A stretch of DNA of 64,000 nucleotides from Aestuariimicrobium sp. p3-SID1156 (GTDB lineage Bacteria > Actinomycetota > Actinomycetes > Propionibacteriales > Propionibacteriaceae): contig NZ_JALXXB010000004.1 in assembly GCF_025144225.1 (NCBI RefSeq), positions 162,527-226,526 on the forward strand. Reading direction: 5' to 3'. Of this stretch, positions 8,629 through 18,026 are shown piece after piece (position 1 is the first letter of the stretch; each line of letters begins with the position of its first letter). A program made the position numbers and the translations under genes. The notes under the pieces are model-generated. The model had not been told where the DNA came from. It saw only the letters and a program-made list of their open reading frames with translations, and ran no database searches.

Positions 8629-10257
8629 TCAGGACAACTTCCATTTTGCGAAGTTGTTGTCGTAGATATACAGCGGATTTCCAAACTTGGCGGTACCGTT
8701 GATGCGCTTGCTGACGAACACGTGTTGCTGCAAGCGATAAAGTGGCATTTTGAGCTGCTTGTCCTGCTCGAGTTTTTGCAACTCGCCTAGGATCTTCTGG
8801 CGTTCACCCTGATCTACCGTCTGGTTCAACTTGGCGTTAAGTGCGTCAAATTCTGGTTGCGCACCTATAATTTGCCCGAAGGTCGGATTGTTGGAGTACT
8901 CGGAGTACCACTCGCCGACACTAAAGGCCGATAGTCCCTTGAAAGCAATGTCATATTTGCGCGTGGAGTAGAGCTCCGAGGTTGCATCACCCTGGAACTT
9001 GAGCACCTCAACCTTCATGCCGAGCTCCATCAATTGCTGCGCGACAGCCGTCATGAAATTGATGGAGGTCTGGTCATCGTAATAGTAACGCAGGCGCAGT
9101 GTCCGATTCATGTCGACACCGGCCTCCTTAAGGAGTTCCTTGGCCCTGTTTTGGTCGAACGTGTACTGCTCGATTGTAGTGTCATGCCCTTCCATCCCCT
9201 CGGGAACACCAGAGGCGATTATCTTGCCAACATTCGGGTAAAGGCCACCTACCAAACTCTTCCAATCAATGCCGTACCGGAGGGCCTCGCGTGCCTTGAC
9301 GTTTGTCATAGGGTTGGAGTTGTCAGAGAGGTTGAACACGAAATATCGGTAGAACAGTACGTCGACGGGGTTATCGGTGAACGTGTCGACTTCGGCCATC
9401 GCCTTGATGATCTCTGGATCGTTCGTCGCGAAGTAATCGAGCTTCCCGGATTTTGCATCGGATGCCGGGTCCGTGCTGCGAACTACGTTGATTTTTTGGA
9501 TGCTCGGCTTGGCGCCCTCGTAGTTCTGGTTGGGGACCAAGGTGATGAAGTTACCCTGGCTCAGTTGTCCCACCTCGAAGGGGCCAGATGTGATCGGCTT
9601 CCTCCAATACGCGTCGGTGTCCATCTTCAACGGGTCGGACTTTTCAAGTGCGTGCCTTGGGAGAATCATGAATTGCGCCAGCACCGGCTTCAGGTCGCCA
9701 ACGGGGTTGCTTAGAGCGATCGTCACCTTCTGTCCGTCGACCTTGACTCCGCTCAGATCGCTCGTCTTACCCCCGATGACCTCTTGGGCCCCCTCGATCT
9801 GCTTGAACGCCGTGACATAGATCGCGTTGGCCTTCGCGGCGCGCAAGATCGTCGATAGGGACCAGGCCACGTCGTCACCCGTGATGGGTTTGCCATCCGA
9901 CCATTTGAGGCCATCCTTGAGCGTGACTGTGAAGGTCTTGCCGTCTTCGGCGAGCTCGGAGCTAGCAGCTAGATCGTCCTTGACATCAGTGAGGTTGGGT
10001 TCGGCGCGGAAGAGACCACGGAACATGACAGCTTGGGACAGGGCGCCCGAATTGAACCATGGGGTGCCGATCTGGTCGAGTGTGGCACCTTGGCCGAGGC
10101 TCTCGACGACATTGATGGTCGAGTTGTCCCCACCCGACTGCCCACCGTTGGCGCCGGTTGAGCCGGTGGTCTGGGAGTCAGGCTGAGCGCTGCAGCCGAC
10201 GGATACAAGAGATAGCCCCATGAGGGCGGAGACACAAGTGCGGCGGGAGAACTGCAT
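8629..10257 (-). CDS. Family 5 extracellular solute-binding lipoprotein
   Basis: 542 aa. The N-terminus has RR, a hydrophobic stretch and the lipobox LVSVGC, predicting lipid attachment at the Cys and anchoring outside the membrane. A Ser/Gly-rich linker follows, then the SBP_bac_5 fold (TVTLKDGLKWSDGKPITGDD segment near residue 110; AREALRYGIDWKSLVGG near 325). It captures the substrate for the permeases encoded next to it. First gene of the operon SBP-B-C-D-F-GH32-aldolase. Base composition here is somewhat lower in GC than in the flanking genes. Confidence 0.92.
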   Translation of the reverse strand: MQFSRRTCVSALMGLSLVSVGCSAQPDSQTTGSTGANGGQSGGDNSTINVVESLGQGATLDQIGTPWFNSGALSQAVMFRGLFRAEPNLTDVKDDLAASSELAEDGKTFTVTLKDGLKWSDGKPITGDDVAWSLSTILRAAKANAIYVTAFKQIEGAQEVIGGKTSDLSGVKVDGQKVTIALSNPVGDLKPVLAQFMILPRHALEKSDPLKMDTDAYWRKPITSGPFEVGQLSQGNFITLVPNQNYEGAKPSIQKINVVRSTDPASDAKSGKLDYFATNDPEIIKAMAEVDTFTDNPVDVLFYRYFVFNLSDNSNPMTNVKAREALRYGIDWKSLVGGLYPNVGKIIASGVPEGMEGHDTTIEQYTFDQNRAKELLKEAGVDMNRTLRLRYYYDDQTSINFMTAVAQQLMELGMKVEVLKFQGDATSELYSTRKYDIAFKGLSAFSVGEWYSEYSNNPTFGQIIGAQPEFDALNAKLNQTVDQGERQKILGELQKLEQDKQLKMPLYRLQQHVFVSKRINGTAKFGNPLYIYDNNFAKWKLS

Positions 10258-10419
10258 GGAAACTCCTGAGAGGGATCGGCGTTGATTCCTTGGACCATTC
10301 AGCGCTGATGGCCTCGTTCAATCAGGGAGCAGCGGCGCTGAAGCTCACCTTGAGTACAACAGATATGATCACCGTCGTCAAGGGGTAGAAGTCATACTAT
10401 GTCTTGGTAGTCTGGGAGG
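10258..10419. promoter_or_regulatory. Divergent promoter region of the ABC/aldolase operon and its GntR-type regulator
   Basis: 162 bases between divergently transcribed genes. Relatively AT-rich at 10350-10410, where both promoters must lie. A short inverted pair ACTA-N8-TAGT (10396-10411) sits just before the regulator's GTG and is a weak candidate operator. No convincing -35/-10 pair can be fixed by eye. Confidence 0.5.
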
Positions 10420-11130
10420 GTGACGCTCACTCATAAGTCAAAACGTGATGATGCGGCGGCTTCTCTAATTCGCTACATACTGGACGAACGCCTACGCCCG
10501 GGAGATCCTCTTCCGTCCGAGGCGGAGTTGCTTGACCTGCTTCGCGCGGGACGCACGAGCCTGCGTGAGGCGATGCGCGAGCTGGAGGCGACCAGCATCG
10601 TCGAGGTGCGCCACGGGAGTGGGGCCTCGGTGGGACATTTGACCCTCCGGTCACTGCACACCGAGCTGCTCTTCCATGCCCGTCTGGCTGAGGACCCCGA
10701 AGATGGTCTCCGCCGAATCGTGGAGGTGCGTGAAGCGCTGGAGCTCGGACTCGTCACGGCACTGGCGGGCAACGGATGCAGGCCAGGACGGGTGAAGCTG
10801 ATCGAGCTCTTGCAACAGATGGATGCTGAGGCCCGGAGCGGACATATCAATCTGGATACCGACCGCGCCTTCCATTTGGCCCTTTATGAGCCACTCGAGA
10901 ACCCTGTGGTGATGGCAGTACTCAGCGCGTTGTGGGACACAATCAGCGAACTCATGCCCCCGGTGCAAGCCAACCGTCGCGCAGCAGAAGCCGTCGCAGA
11001 TCGTCACCACTCCATCCTGCTCGCCGTCGAAGCCAGCGACCCGCGCGGCGCTCGGGCCGCCATGCAGATGCACTTCGACAACCTCCGAGACCGCCTCGGC
11101 ATGTCTAGACCAGCGGCGGAGAACCCATGA
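10420..11130 (+). CDS. GntR family (FadR subfamily) transcriptional regulator
   Basis: 236 aa. Residues 10-75 form a winged helix with the GntR signature (DERLRPGDPLPSEAELLDLL, then GRTSLREAMRELEATSIVEV). The remainder is the all-helical FCD effector-binding domain. GTG start with GGGAGG directly adjacent, so initiation is unusually tight. It is transcribed away from the ABC/GH32/aldolase operon and probably represses it until a sugar-acid-type ligand binds; the ligand is inferred. Confidence 0.9.
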   Translation: MTLTHKSKRDDAAASLIRYILDERLRPGDPLPSEAELLDLLRAGRTSLREAMRELEATSIVEVRHGSGASVGHLTLRSLHTELLFHARLAEDPEDGLRRIVEVREALELGLVTALAGNGCRPGRVKLIELLQQMDAEARSGHINLDTDRAFHLALYEPLENPVVMAVLSALWDTISELMPPVQANRRAAEAVADRHHSILLAVEASDPRGARAAMQMHFDNLRDRLGMSRPAAENP

Positions 11131-11350
11131 TCCGGGCCGTTGGAAGCGACATCGTGACGTGACCGCTACCCATCAGGTGGTCTGGGCGGAGGCGTTCTTA
11201 CGCGCGCGTTGCGCTTGAGTCAATGACTGGGCGGTACTGCGTGGCGGCCACTTCCGTTTGGGTGTTTGCCCGGGTTCGGCGTGGTGGCGAGCGAGTCCGC
11301 CGCGCCACCGAGCTTCACCCAACGGCACAAAGGATTAGACCCCTTCCTGG

Positions 11351-11458
11351 CTAGATGCCGAACACCAAATCATGATCGGTGATGGGGATCACATAGCGTC
11401 TCACGCTGGGCTGCGCGACCCAGTCCAGGAGCTCGGCGTTGCGCGCGTCCTCAGCCAT
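11351..11458 (-). CDS. Possible 35-aa peptide coupled to mtnN
   Basis: An ATG nested in the mtnN stop (ATGGCTGA) opens a frame of 35 codons ending in TAG. The peptide begins [14 protein letters not shown] and ends HDLVFGI. The overlap would allow re-initiation after mtnN. It resembles no family I recognise and could be a chance frame or the remnant of a longer gene. The remaining stretch 11131-11350 holds no feature I can support. Confidence 0.3.
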   Translation of the reverse strand: MAEDARNAELLDWVAQPSVRRYVIPITDHDLVFGI

Positions 11459-12194
11459 CCAGTAGCGCCACCACGATGTCGGCGGCGCGCTCGGAGACAT
11501 TGCCCACCCGCTGCTCGTGCTCCTCGGCGGCCGCCGGACCGCAGAGGTCGCTGATCCCGCGCACGGAGACGAAACCGACGCCGTAGCTGTGGCACACCTG
11601 GGCGATCGCGGTCGACTCCATGTCCACAGCGATCACGTCGGGGAAGTTGGCCAGCACAGCGTCCAGCAGAGGCCCCTGCACGAAGACATCACCGGACGCG
11701 AAGGGGCCGGCGACCACGCCTTCTGCGCCCTGCACCGCACTGCGAGCGGCAGCATCGGAGCTGAAGCTGGCCGGCATGCCGGGAATCTGGCCCATGTCGT
11801 AGCCGAAGCCCACGGCGTCCGCGGTGGAGTAGCGGAGCGAGGTGGACACGGCGACGTCGCCGATGCCGACCTTGCCGCGAATGCCGCCCGCCGAGCCGAC
11901 CGAAATGACCCAATCGGGCAGGTAGCGGTGCAGGGCCGCGACGGCAGCCGAGGCGGCGTTCACCGTGCCGATGCCGCTGTGGACCAGCACCACGTCATGG
12001 TCGCGCAGGGCGGCGGTGCGCATGAGGGCGCCGCCGACCTGGAAGGCCTCGCCCTGCTCCTCGGAGCGCTCGACGAAGGGCTCGATCTCCGGGGCCATCG
12101 CAGCGATGATGACCGCCTGGACCGGGATGCGTGGGTCGTCGGGTTCGGCATCCGTACCGAGGGGGGAGTGGTCGAGCTCAGGGTCGAGGTTCAC
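11451..12194 (-). CDS. mtnN: 5'-methylthioadenosine/S-adenosylhomocysteine nucleosidase
   Basis: Cleaves MTA and SAH to adenine plus the thioribose, feeding S-ribosylhomocysteine to LuxS. About 247 aa. Family marks: [14 protein letters not shown] near the start, SVGSAGGI, the purine-site motif [12 protein letters not shown] and the late RGISDLCG segment with the catalytic Asp. The GTG at 12194 overlaps the luxS stop as GTGA, with a GGAGCAGGA ribosome site; a slightly longer ATG start (12212) is less likely. luxS and mtnN form one operon. Confidence 0.93.
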   Translation of the reverse strand: MNLDPELDHSPLGTDAEPDDPRIPVQAVIIAAMAPEIEPFVERSEEQGEAFQVGGALMRTAALRDHDVVLVHSGIGTVNAASAAVAALHRYLPDWVISVGSAGGIRGKVGIGDVAVSTSLRYSTADAVGFGYDMGQIPGMPASFSSDAAARSAVQGAEGVVAGPFASGDVFVQGPLLDAVLANFPDVIAVDMESTAIAQVCHSYGVGFVSVRGISDLCGPAAAEEHEQRVGNVSERAADIVVALLDG

Positions 12195-12661
12195 GCCTGG
12201 TCCTGCTCCCACTCGCTGCGACGCTCGAGCATGGCGCGGGCCGCGGCCTGGGCTCCGGCCAGGTCATGGCTGGCAGCCCAACCGCACTGGGTTTCGTTGG
12301 CAGCCGGGACCTCGGTGGCGTCAGCGACGTCCTGCAGGGTGGTGGCCAGGGTGTCGAGGAAGGCAGGCATACCGCCCAGGGCGTCCTGGTTCACGACGGT
12401 GACGTAGAAGCCGGTCTGGCAACCCATCGGGCCGACGTCGATGACATTGTCGACGTGGTCGCGGATCTTCTCGGCCATGGTGTGCTCCAGGGAGTGCACC
12501 GTCGGCATCGGCAGGTGGTCACGGTTCGGCTGGCAGAAGCGGACGTCATACTTGGTGATGACGTCCCCGCCCGGCAGCGATTTGGTGTCAGCGACCCTCA
12601 CGTACGGCGCGAGAACGGTGCGGTGATCGAGGTTGAAGCTCTCGACATTCATCTGGCCCAT
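12191..12661 (-). CDS. luxS: S-ribosylhomocysteine lyase
   Basis: Splits S-ribosylhomocysteine into homocysteine and DPD, the precursor of autoinducer-2. 156 aa, the usual size. The Fe-binding HxxEH motif is seen in VHSLEHTM and the downstream Cys in [10 protein letters not shown]. An internal ATG at 12652 ([10 protein letters not shown]) fits the family N-terminus slightly better. Paired with mtnN, so both detoxification steps for SAH are encoded together. Confidence 0.96.
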   Translation of the reverse strand: MGQMNVESFNLDHRTVLAPYVRVADTKSLPGGDVITKYDVRFCQPNRDHLPMPTVHSLEHTMAEKIRDHVDNVIDVGPMGCQTGFYVTVVNQDALGGMPAFLDTLATTLQDVADATEVPAANETQCGWAASHDLAGAQAAARAMLERRSEWEQDQA

Positions 12662-12775
12662 GGGTCAACGCTAGCTGCTGGAGCCAAGCACCTGCACCTG
12701 GGGCGGCCCTCGCGTCGAGGACCTGACGAGGGGAGTACTGCCCCATACATGGTGGGGAAGCTTCTCCCTGAGGCT

Positions 12776-12808
12776 GTGGCCCCGCACCCTGGAAGGTGAC
12801 GGGGCCAC
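12776..12808 (-). terminator. Hairpin downstream of glgP
   Basis: Nine-base perfect arms (12776-12784 and 12800-12808), extended inward by CACC/GGTG with one bulged base. It lies 57 bases after the glgP stop and before luxS, so it probably ends the glgP transcript. No clear T-run follows. Confidence 0.6.
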
Positions 12809-12864
12809 GGCGGGAGTCGTCCGGACCGAGCCGATCAGCGGGACCCGGGGAGGGGACGTTCTCC

Positions 12865-15414
12865 TCAGCGAACAGGCTTGGCGTGCCAGATGCGATCCAG
12901 GTAGTCCTCGATCGAGCGGTCGGAGGAGAAGAAACCGCAGCGGGCCACGTTGAGGATGGCCTTCTCGGTCCAGCCGTCCTTGTCGGCGAAGGCCTTCTCC
13001 ACCTCGGACTGGACGTCCATGTAGGACTGGTAGTCGGCAAGCGCCATGAACCGGTCGTTGTAGAGCAGGTCGGACACCAGGGGAGCAGCCGCCTCCTTGT
13101 CGCCACCGGTGAAGTGACCGCTGGCGAGCAGGTCGATGGCCCGCTTCAGCGACTCGTTCTCCTCGTAGACCTTGGAGGGCACGTAGCCCTTGGTCTGCAG
13201 CTCCGAGACCTCCGGTTCGGACATGCCAAAGAGGAAGAAGTTCTCATCGCCGACGAGCTCACGGATCTCGACGTTCGCGCCGTCATCGGTGCCGATGGTG
13301 AGCGCACCGTTGAGGGCGAACTTCATGTTGCCGGTACCGGACGCCTCCTTGCCCGCCAGCGAGATCTGCTCCGAAAGGTCCGCGGCCGGGATGAGCTTCT
13401 CGGCCAGAGTGACGTTGTAGTTCGCCGGGAAGGCGATCTTGAGCACGTCCTCGACGCGCTTGTCGGCATTGATGGTCTCGGCGACCTTGTTGATCAGGAA
13501 GATCGTCTCCTTGGCCATCCGGTAGCCGGGGGCGGCCTTGGCGCCGAAGATCACGGTGCGCGGGGTGATGTCGGCCGGCGACTTGTCCCCGGAGATGATC
13601 TGGTCGTAGAGGGTCACGACGTGCAGGAGCTTCAGCGACTGCCGCTTGTATTCGTGCAGGCGCTTGACCATGACGTCGAGCAGGTGGCCCTCGGGCAGGA
13701 TGATGCCGTCACGCTTGGCGAGCAGGCGGATCAGGCGGGTCTTGTTCGCAGCCTTGGCGGCGGAGAACTCCTGGCGGAAGTCCTCGTCACCGGCGTAGGA
13801 CTCCAGCTCGGCCAGACGGCTGAGGTTGGCCACCCAGCCCTTGCCGATGGTGGTCGTGATCAGCTGCGAGAGCGCCGGGTTCGAGATGCGTACGAAGCGA
13901 CGCGGGGTGACACCGTTGGTCACATTGGTGAACTTCTCCGGCCACATCTCGCTGAAGTCCGGCAGGACCTTGTCGCGCAGCAGCTGGCTGTGCAGGGCAG
14001 CCACACCGTTGACCTTGGAACCGGCGATGGTGGCCAGGTAGGCCATGCGGACCGCACGCTCGGGGTGTTCGGCGATGATCGACATGCGACGTGCGCGCAG
14101 CTCGTCACCGGGGTAGGCGGCGCGGACCTCGGCCAGGAACTCATCATTGATGCGGTAGATGATCTCCAGGTGGCGCGGCAGCAGGCGTCCCATCAGCTCG
14201 GTGGACCAGACCTCGAGGGCCTCGGGCAGCAGAGTGTGACAGGTGTAGGCGAAGCAGTTGCGGGTGACCTCCCAGGCCTCGTCCCAGTCCATCTTCTCCT
14301 CATCGACCAGGATGCGCATCAGCTCGGGAATGCCGATCACCGGGTGGGTGTCGTTGAGCTGGAAGATGATGCGCTCGGGCAGCTTGCGCAGGTCGAAGTC
14401 GGGGCCGAGTGAGTCGATGAAGTCGCGCAGCGAGGCCGCCACGAAGAAGTACTGCTGCTGCAGGCGCAGCTCCTTGCCCTGGGGGGTGGAGTCCTCGGGG
14501 TAGAGCACCTTGGTGATGTTCTCGGCGAAGGTCTGGGCGCGCACGGCGTCGGCGTAGTCGCCGGAGTTGAAGATCTGCAGGTCGAAGGCGCGGGTCGCCG
14601 TCGCCGACCACAGGCGCAGGGTGTTCACCCTGTCGTTCTGGTAGCCGGGAACCATGTAGTTGTAGGGCACCGCCAGGACGTCCCAGCTCGGGAGCCAACG
14701 GGAGCGCTCCACGCCGTTGTCGTCATACTTCTCGGTGGTGCCGCCGAAGTTGACGGTGACCGAGGCCTCCGGGTGCGGGAACTCCCAGGGAGCGCCCAGG
14801 GAGAGCCAGTTGTCAGGCTGCTCGACCTGGCGTCCATCAACGAAGGTCTGGCGGAAGATGCCGTACTCGTAGCGGATGCCGTAGCCGATGCTCGGGATGC
14901 TGAGGGTGGCGAGGGAGTCGATGAAGCAGGCCGCCAGCCGTCCCAGACCGCCGTTGCCCAGGCCCGGCTCAACCTCCTGGGCGCGCAGGGTGGCCAGATC
15001 CAGACCACACTGGGCCATGGCCTCCTCGGCGATTTCGCTGAGACCGGTGGCGAGCAGGGCGTTGTTGAGCTGGCGGCCGAGCAGGTACTCGGCGGACAGG
15101 TAGCTAACGGTCTTGGCGCCGGCCTCGCGGTAGCGGGCACCCGACTGCAGCCAGGAGGCCATCATGTAGTGGCGCACGGTACGCGCCAGGGCCAGGTACT
15201 GGTCGTTGACGTTCGAGCGGCTCAGGGCGACGCCCTGGCCGTAGTTGAGCTCGCGGAGGAACTCCTTGACGAAGCCGTCAACGGTGTGGAGCGGGGACAC
15301 CACCGGTCCCTTGGCCATCGGGTGGGAGACATCACCCCCGGGCCCGAGATCACCAACCTTGCGGACTGGAGACTCGTCGGCTGGGGCCTGGTCCTGCTTG
15401 GAGTAGATGGTCAC
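12865..15414 (-). CDS. glgP: Glycogen/maltodextrin phosphorylase
   Basis: Releases glucose-1-phosphate from alpha-1,4-glucans. About 849 aa, the classical length. The PLP site is present as EASGTGNMKFALNGALTIGT, with Lys in NMKFALNG; the N-terminal YLSAEYLLGRQLNNAL and GNGGLGRLAACF segments are also typical. The reading frame extends to 15516, but the GTG at 15414 has a GAAGGAAAG site upstream and begins close to the conserved part. Single gene with its own hairpin downstream. Confidence 0.95.
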   Translation of the reverse strand: MTIYSKQDQAPADESPVRKVGDLGPGGDVSHPMAKGPVVSPLHTVDGFVKEFLRELNYGQGVALSRSNVNDQYLALARTVRHYMMASWLQSGARYREAGAKTVSYLSAEYLLGRQLNNALLATGLSEIAEEAMAQCGLDLATLRAQEVEPGLGNGGLGRLAACFIDSLATLSIPSIGYGIRYEYGIFRQTFVDGRQVEQPDNWLSLGAPWEFPHPEASVTVNFGGTTEKYDDNGVERSRWLPSWDVLAVPYNYMVPGYQNDRVNTLRLWSATATRAFDLQIFNSGDYADAVRAQTFAENITKVLYPEDSTPQGKELRLQQQYFFVAASLRDFIDSLGPDFDLRKLPERIIFQLNDTHPVIGIPELMRILVDEEKMDWDEAWEVTRNCFAYTCHTLLPEALEVWSTELMGRLLPRHLEIIYRINDEFLAEVRAAYPGDELRARRMSIIAEHPERAVRMAYLATIAGSKVNGVAALHSQLLRDKVLPDFSEMWPEKFTNVTNGVTPRRFVRISNPALSQLITTTIGKGWVANLSRLAELESYAGDEDFRQEFSAAKAANKTRLIRLLAKRDGIILPEGHLLDVMVKRLHEYKRQSLKLLHVVTLYDQIISGDKSPADITPRTVIFGAKAAPGYRMAKETIFLINKVAETINADKRVEDVLKIAFPANYNVTLAEKLIPAADLSEQISLAGKEASGTGNMKFALNGALTIGTDDGANVEIRELVGDENFFLFGMSEPEVSELQTKGYVPSKVYEENESLKRAIDLLASGHFTGGDKEAAAPLVSDLLYNDRFMALADYQSYMDVQSEVEKAFADKDGWTEKAILNVARCGFFSSDRSIEDYLDRIWHAKPVR

Positions 15415-15720
15415 AGTGGGCTTTCCTTCGCATCGAATCGGCGGGGCGAAGGTCCTGGAGCACGGTGCGCGCTCCGGTGGCACCGCCGCCCGTCCCGGTA
15501 CCGCCCAGTTTTCCATGCGTTGAGACCTTCTGCCACCTGAACCGGTGCTCCGGTGTGTGGGGAACCCCGCAGGCCCGACCTTCGTGCCGGCGGCCGTAGG
15601 AGGCGGTCTTTTTGATTCCGGTGGGGGAGCCGTGATGGGGTGGAGCGGCGGTGCAGCGTGCCCCGCCCGTCCTGGTCGCTAATCAGCGGCTGTTCCTGCC
15701 CGAAACCCACCTAGGACTTC
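15415..15720. other. Intergenic region between glgP and the BCCT transporter gene
   Basis: 306 bases holding both divergent promoters. Apart from the ribosome site AGGA at the transporter ATG and the glgP leader, I see no gene, tRNA or strong repeat. Confidence 0.6.
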
Positions 15721-17355
15721 ATGAACCACCAACTGAACAAGGTTTCCCCTCGAGTTTTCTGGCCCAGCGCCGGGATCATCGCGATCTTCGTTGCCGCGGC
15801 GCTGATCATCCCCGGCTCCCTGAAGCGGCTGCTGACAACCGTGAACGGCTCGGTCGTCAATGGGCTGGGCTGGTATTACGTGCTCATCGTGGTCGGATTC
15901 GTGGCGGTGGCGCTGTATGCCGCCTTCTCCCGCTACGGCGAGATCAAACTCGGGCGGGAGGAGGATGCACCCCGCTACTCCTTGTTCACGTGGTTCTCCA
16001 TGCTCTTTGCCGCTGGCATGGGCATCGGCCTGGTTTTCTGGGGTGTCGCCGAGCCGCTCGTGCACTTCGCCTCCCCCCCTCCCGGCAGCCGGGCCCAGGA
16101 CGCGCCCGGTCGCGCCCAGGAGGCGATGACGACCACCTTCCTGCACTGGGGGGTCCATGCGTGGGCGATTTACATCGTGATCGGCCTGGCCGTGGCCTTC
16201 GCCTCTCATCGCAAGGGTCGGCCCATGTCGATGCGCTGGATGCTGGAGCCCCTCTTCGGAGATCGGGTCAAGGGCGTCCTCGGCGACGTCATTGACATCA
16301 CCGCGGTGGTGGGCACGCTCTTCGGTGTGGCCACGTCGCTCGGTTTCGGCGTGACCCAGTTCGCTGCCGGCCTCGAGCACCTGGGCGTCGTCAAGCAGTC
16401 GATCGGCCTGCTGGTAATCCTGGTCGCCGTCATCACGGCGATGGTCACCCTCTCGGTGAGTTCCGGCCTGGACCGCGGCATCAAGTGGCTGTCCAACAGC
16501 AACCTCGTGCTGGCCGGCATCCTGATGATCGCCGTGCTGCTGCTGGGCGAGCCCCTCTTTGTGCTGCGCGAGTTCGTCCAGTCGCTGGGCGAGTACATCC
16601 AGAACTTCATCCACCTCTCCTTCCGCACCATGCCCTATCGCGGTGAGGAGGGTGAGGCCTGGTTGGGCGGCTGGACCACCTACTACTGGGGTTGGTGGAT
16701 GAGCTGGTCGCCCTTCGTCGGCGTCTTCATCGCCCGCATCTCCCGCGGTCGCACCGTGCGCGAATTCATCCTCGGCGTCATGCTCGTTCCCACACTGCTG
16801 ACCTTCCTCTGGTTCTCGGTGCTGGGTGGCACTGCCCTGTGGCGAGAGGTCGGCGGTGGCGGCGGTCTTGTGGGCAAGGATGGGGAGGTCGACACCACGA
16901 GTGCCCTCTTCGACTTGCTGGCGACGCTGCCCGGCTCGACGGTGCTCATCGGCCTGTTCATGCTGCTGATCGTGGTCTTCTTCGTGACCTCCTCGGACTC
17001 TGCCTCCTTCGTGGTCGACATGATTGCCCACGGCGGCAACCCCAACCCGCCGCTGCGCTCGCGCGTCTTCTGGGCCGTGGCCCAGGGAACCATCGCGGCA
17101 GCCCTGCTGTGGGTCGGTTCGCGTCAGGGTGCGCTGACCGATGGCCTGAGCGCCCTGCAGACGATGGCGATCCTGGTCGCCGCGCCCTTCTCGGTGGTGA
17201 TGGTGCTGACCAGCATCGCCACCATCAAGGCCCTCCACCAGGAGCACCGCCGGCGAGTGGCGGCCCAGGAGCGTGTCATCGCCGCCGAACTGGAGCGCCA
17301 GATCACCACTGTGGTGGAGGAGCAACTCGACGGGGCGACTACGGCCTCCCGCTGA
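15721..17355 (+). CDS. BCCT family betaine/carnitine/choline transporter
   Basis: 544 aa, about 12 membrane segments. The family marks are GMGIGLVFWGVAEPLVHF and the substrate-site segment with YYWGWWMSWSPFVGVFIARI, followed by SRGRTVREF. Imports quaternary ammonium osmoprotectants, usually by sodium or proton symport. The charged C-terminal tail is a common osmosensory feature in this family. The ATG is preceded by AGGA. It converges on the TetR gene with 10 bases between stops. Confidence 0.95.
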   Translation: MNHQLNKVSPRVFWPSAGIIAIFVAAALIIPGSLKRLLTTVNGSVVNGLGWYYVLIVVGFVAVALYAAFSRYGEIKLGREEDAPRYSLFTWFSMLFAAGMGIGLVFWGVAEPLVHFASPPPGSRAQDAPGRAQEAMTTTFLHWGVHAWAIYIVIGLAVAFASHRKGRPMSMRWMLEPLFGDRVKGVLGDVIDITAVVGTLFGVATSLGFGVTQFAAGLEHLGVVKQSIGLLVILVAVITAMVTLSVSSGLDRGIKWLSNSNLVLAGILMIAVLLLGEPLFVLREFVQSLGEYIQNFIHLSFRTMPYRGEEGEAWLGGWTTYYWGWWMSWSPFVGVFIARISRGRTVREFILGVMLVPTLLTFLWFSVLGGTALWREVGGGGGLVGKDGEVDTTSALFDLLATLPGSTVLIGLFMLLIVVFFVTSSDSASFVVDMIAHGGNPNPPLRSRVFWAVAQGTIAAALLWVGSRQGALTDGLSALQTMAILVAAPFSVVMVLTSIATIKALHQEHRRRVAAQERVIAAELERQITTVVEEQLDGATTASR

Positions 17356-17365
17356 GCTCCAGGCG

Positions 17366-17944
17366 TCAGGCCGGCTCCGGCAGTCCGAGAGCAGCATGCA
17401 GGGCAGCAAGGACGAGTTCCCGCGGAAGGCGGGCGTCCTGTCGGAGCACGGCCAGGCCCTGGACGACCCCCCACAGGTGCGCGAAGTGGACCGGAGCGGG
17501 GATGCCGGGGCTGAGCACCCCCTCCTCGATGGTCGCCGCCACGAGGCCGGTGAACCATTCCGCATGGACGGCGACCACCTCCGCCAGGGCGGCGGGCGCA
17601 TTGCCGGAGCTGTTGATGGCCGGGTCGAAGGCCAGCGCGAAGGCATGGGGGTGCTGCTCGGCCCAGGTCACATAGGCCATGCCGACCGCGATGAGCCGAC
17701 GGTGCGGGGGGTCCTGGGGGTCAACGGCCGTCCGCTGGGCCTCGACCAGCTCTGACAGGCACTCCGCCGCCACCGCAACCAGCAGCTCCTCGCGGGTGGC
17801 GAAGTGGCGGCGCGGTGCCCCGTGGCTCACCCCCAGGTGTTGCGCCAGAGTGCGCAGGCTCAGGGTGTCGCGCGGCTCGGTGCGCAGGTGGTCGCGTCCA
17901 GCCTCGATCAGTGCGGTGCGAAGGTCGCCGTGATGGTAGGGCAT
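17366..17944 (-). CDS. TetR family transcriptional regulator
   Basis: About 192 aa. The N-terminal HTH reads from MPYHHGDLRTALIEAG to LGVSHGAPRRHFATREELL. The C-terminal part is a TetR_C-type ligand domain. The start at 17944 has GAGGAG 5-6 nt upstream; the longer frame to 17995 would overlap the operator region. Divergent from the SDR gene, with two related palindromic boxes between them, so it probably represses itself and that gene. Confidence 0.88.
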   Translation of the reverse strand: MPYHHGDLRTALIEAGRDHLRTEPRDTLSLRTLAQHLGVSHGAPRRHFATREELLVAVAAECLSELVEAQRTAVDPQDPPHRRLIAVGMAYVTWAEQHPHAFALAFDPAINSSGNAPAALAEVVAVHAEWFTGLVAATIEEGVLSPGIPAPVHFAHLWGVVQGLAVLRQDARLPRELVLAALHAALGLPEPA

Positions 17945-17956
17945 CTGACTCCTCAT

Positions 17957-18014
17957 GTTGACAGCGTCTACCTTCGCGCCGCAGACTGGGTGCAAGCAAG
18001 TAGACAGTGACTAC
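17957..18014. promoter_or_regulatory. Two related palindromic boxes, probable TetR operators
   Basis: Box 1 (18000-18014) reads GTAGACAGTGACTAC, an inverted repeat with only two paired mismatches around the centre. Box 2 (17957-17971), read on the minus strand, is GTAGACGCTGTCAAC and matches box 1 at 11 of 15 positions. Their centres are 43 bases apart, close to four helical turns. Both lie in the short gap between the TetR start (17944) and the SDR start (18027). Confidence 0.6.
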
Positions 18015-18026
18015 ATTGGAGCCGCA

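Noticed and set aside
12796..14412. 538-codon plus-strand frame opposite glgP
   Set aside because: Antisense shadow; composition (G, L, V, D, H-rich) typical of GC-rich reverse frames.
15679..17646. 655-codon minus-strand frame opposite the BCCT gene
   Set aside because: His/Glu/Gly/Asp-rich shadow; the plus-strand transporter has clear family motifs.
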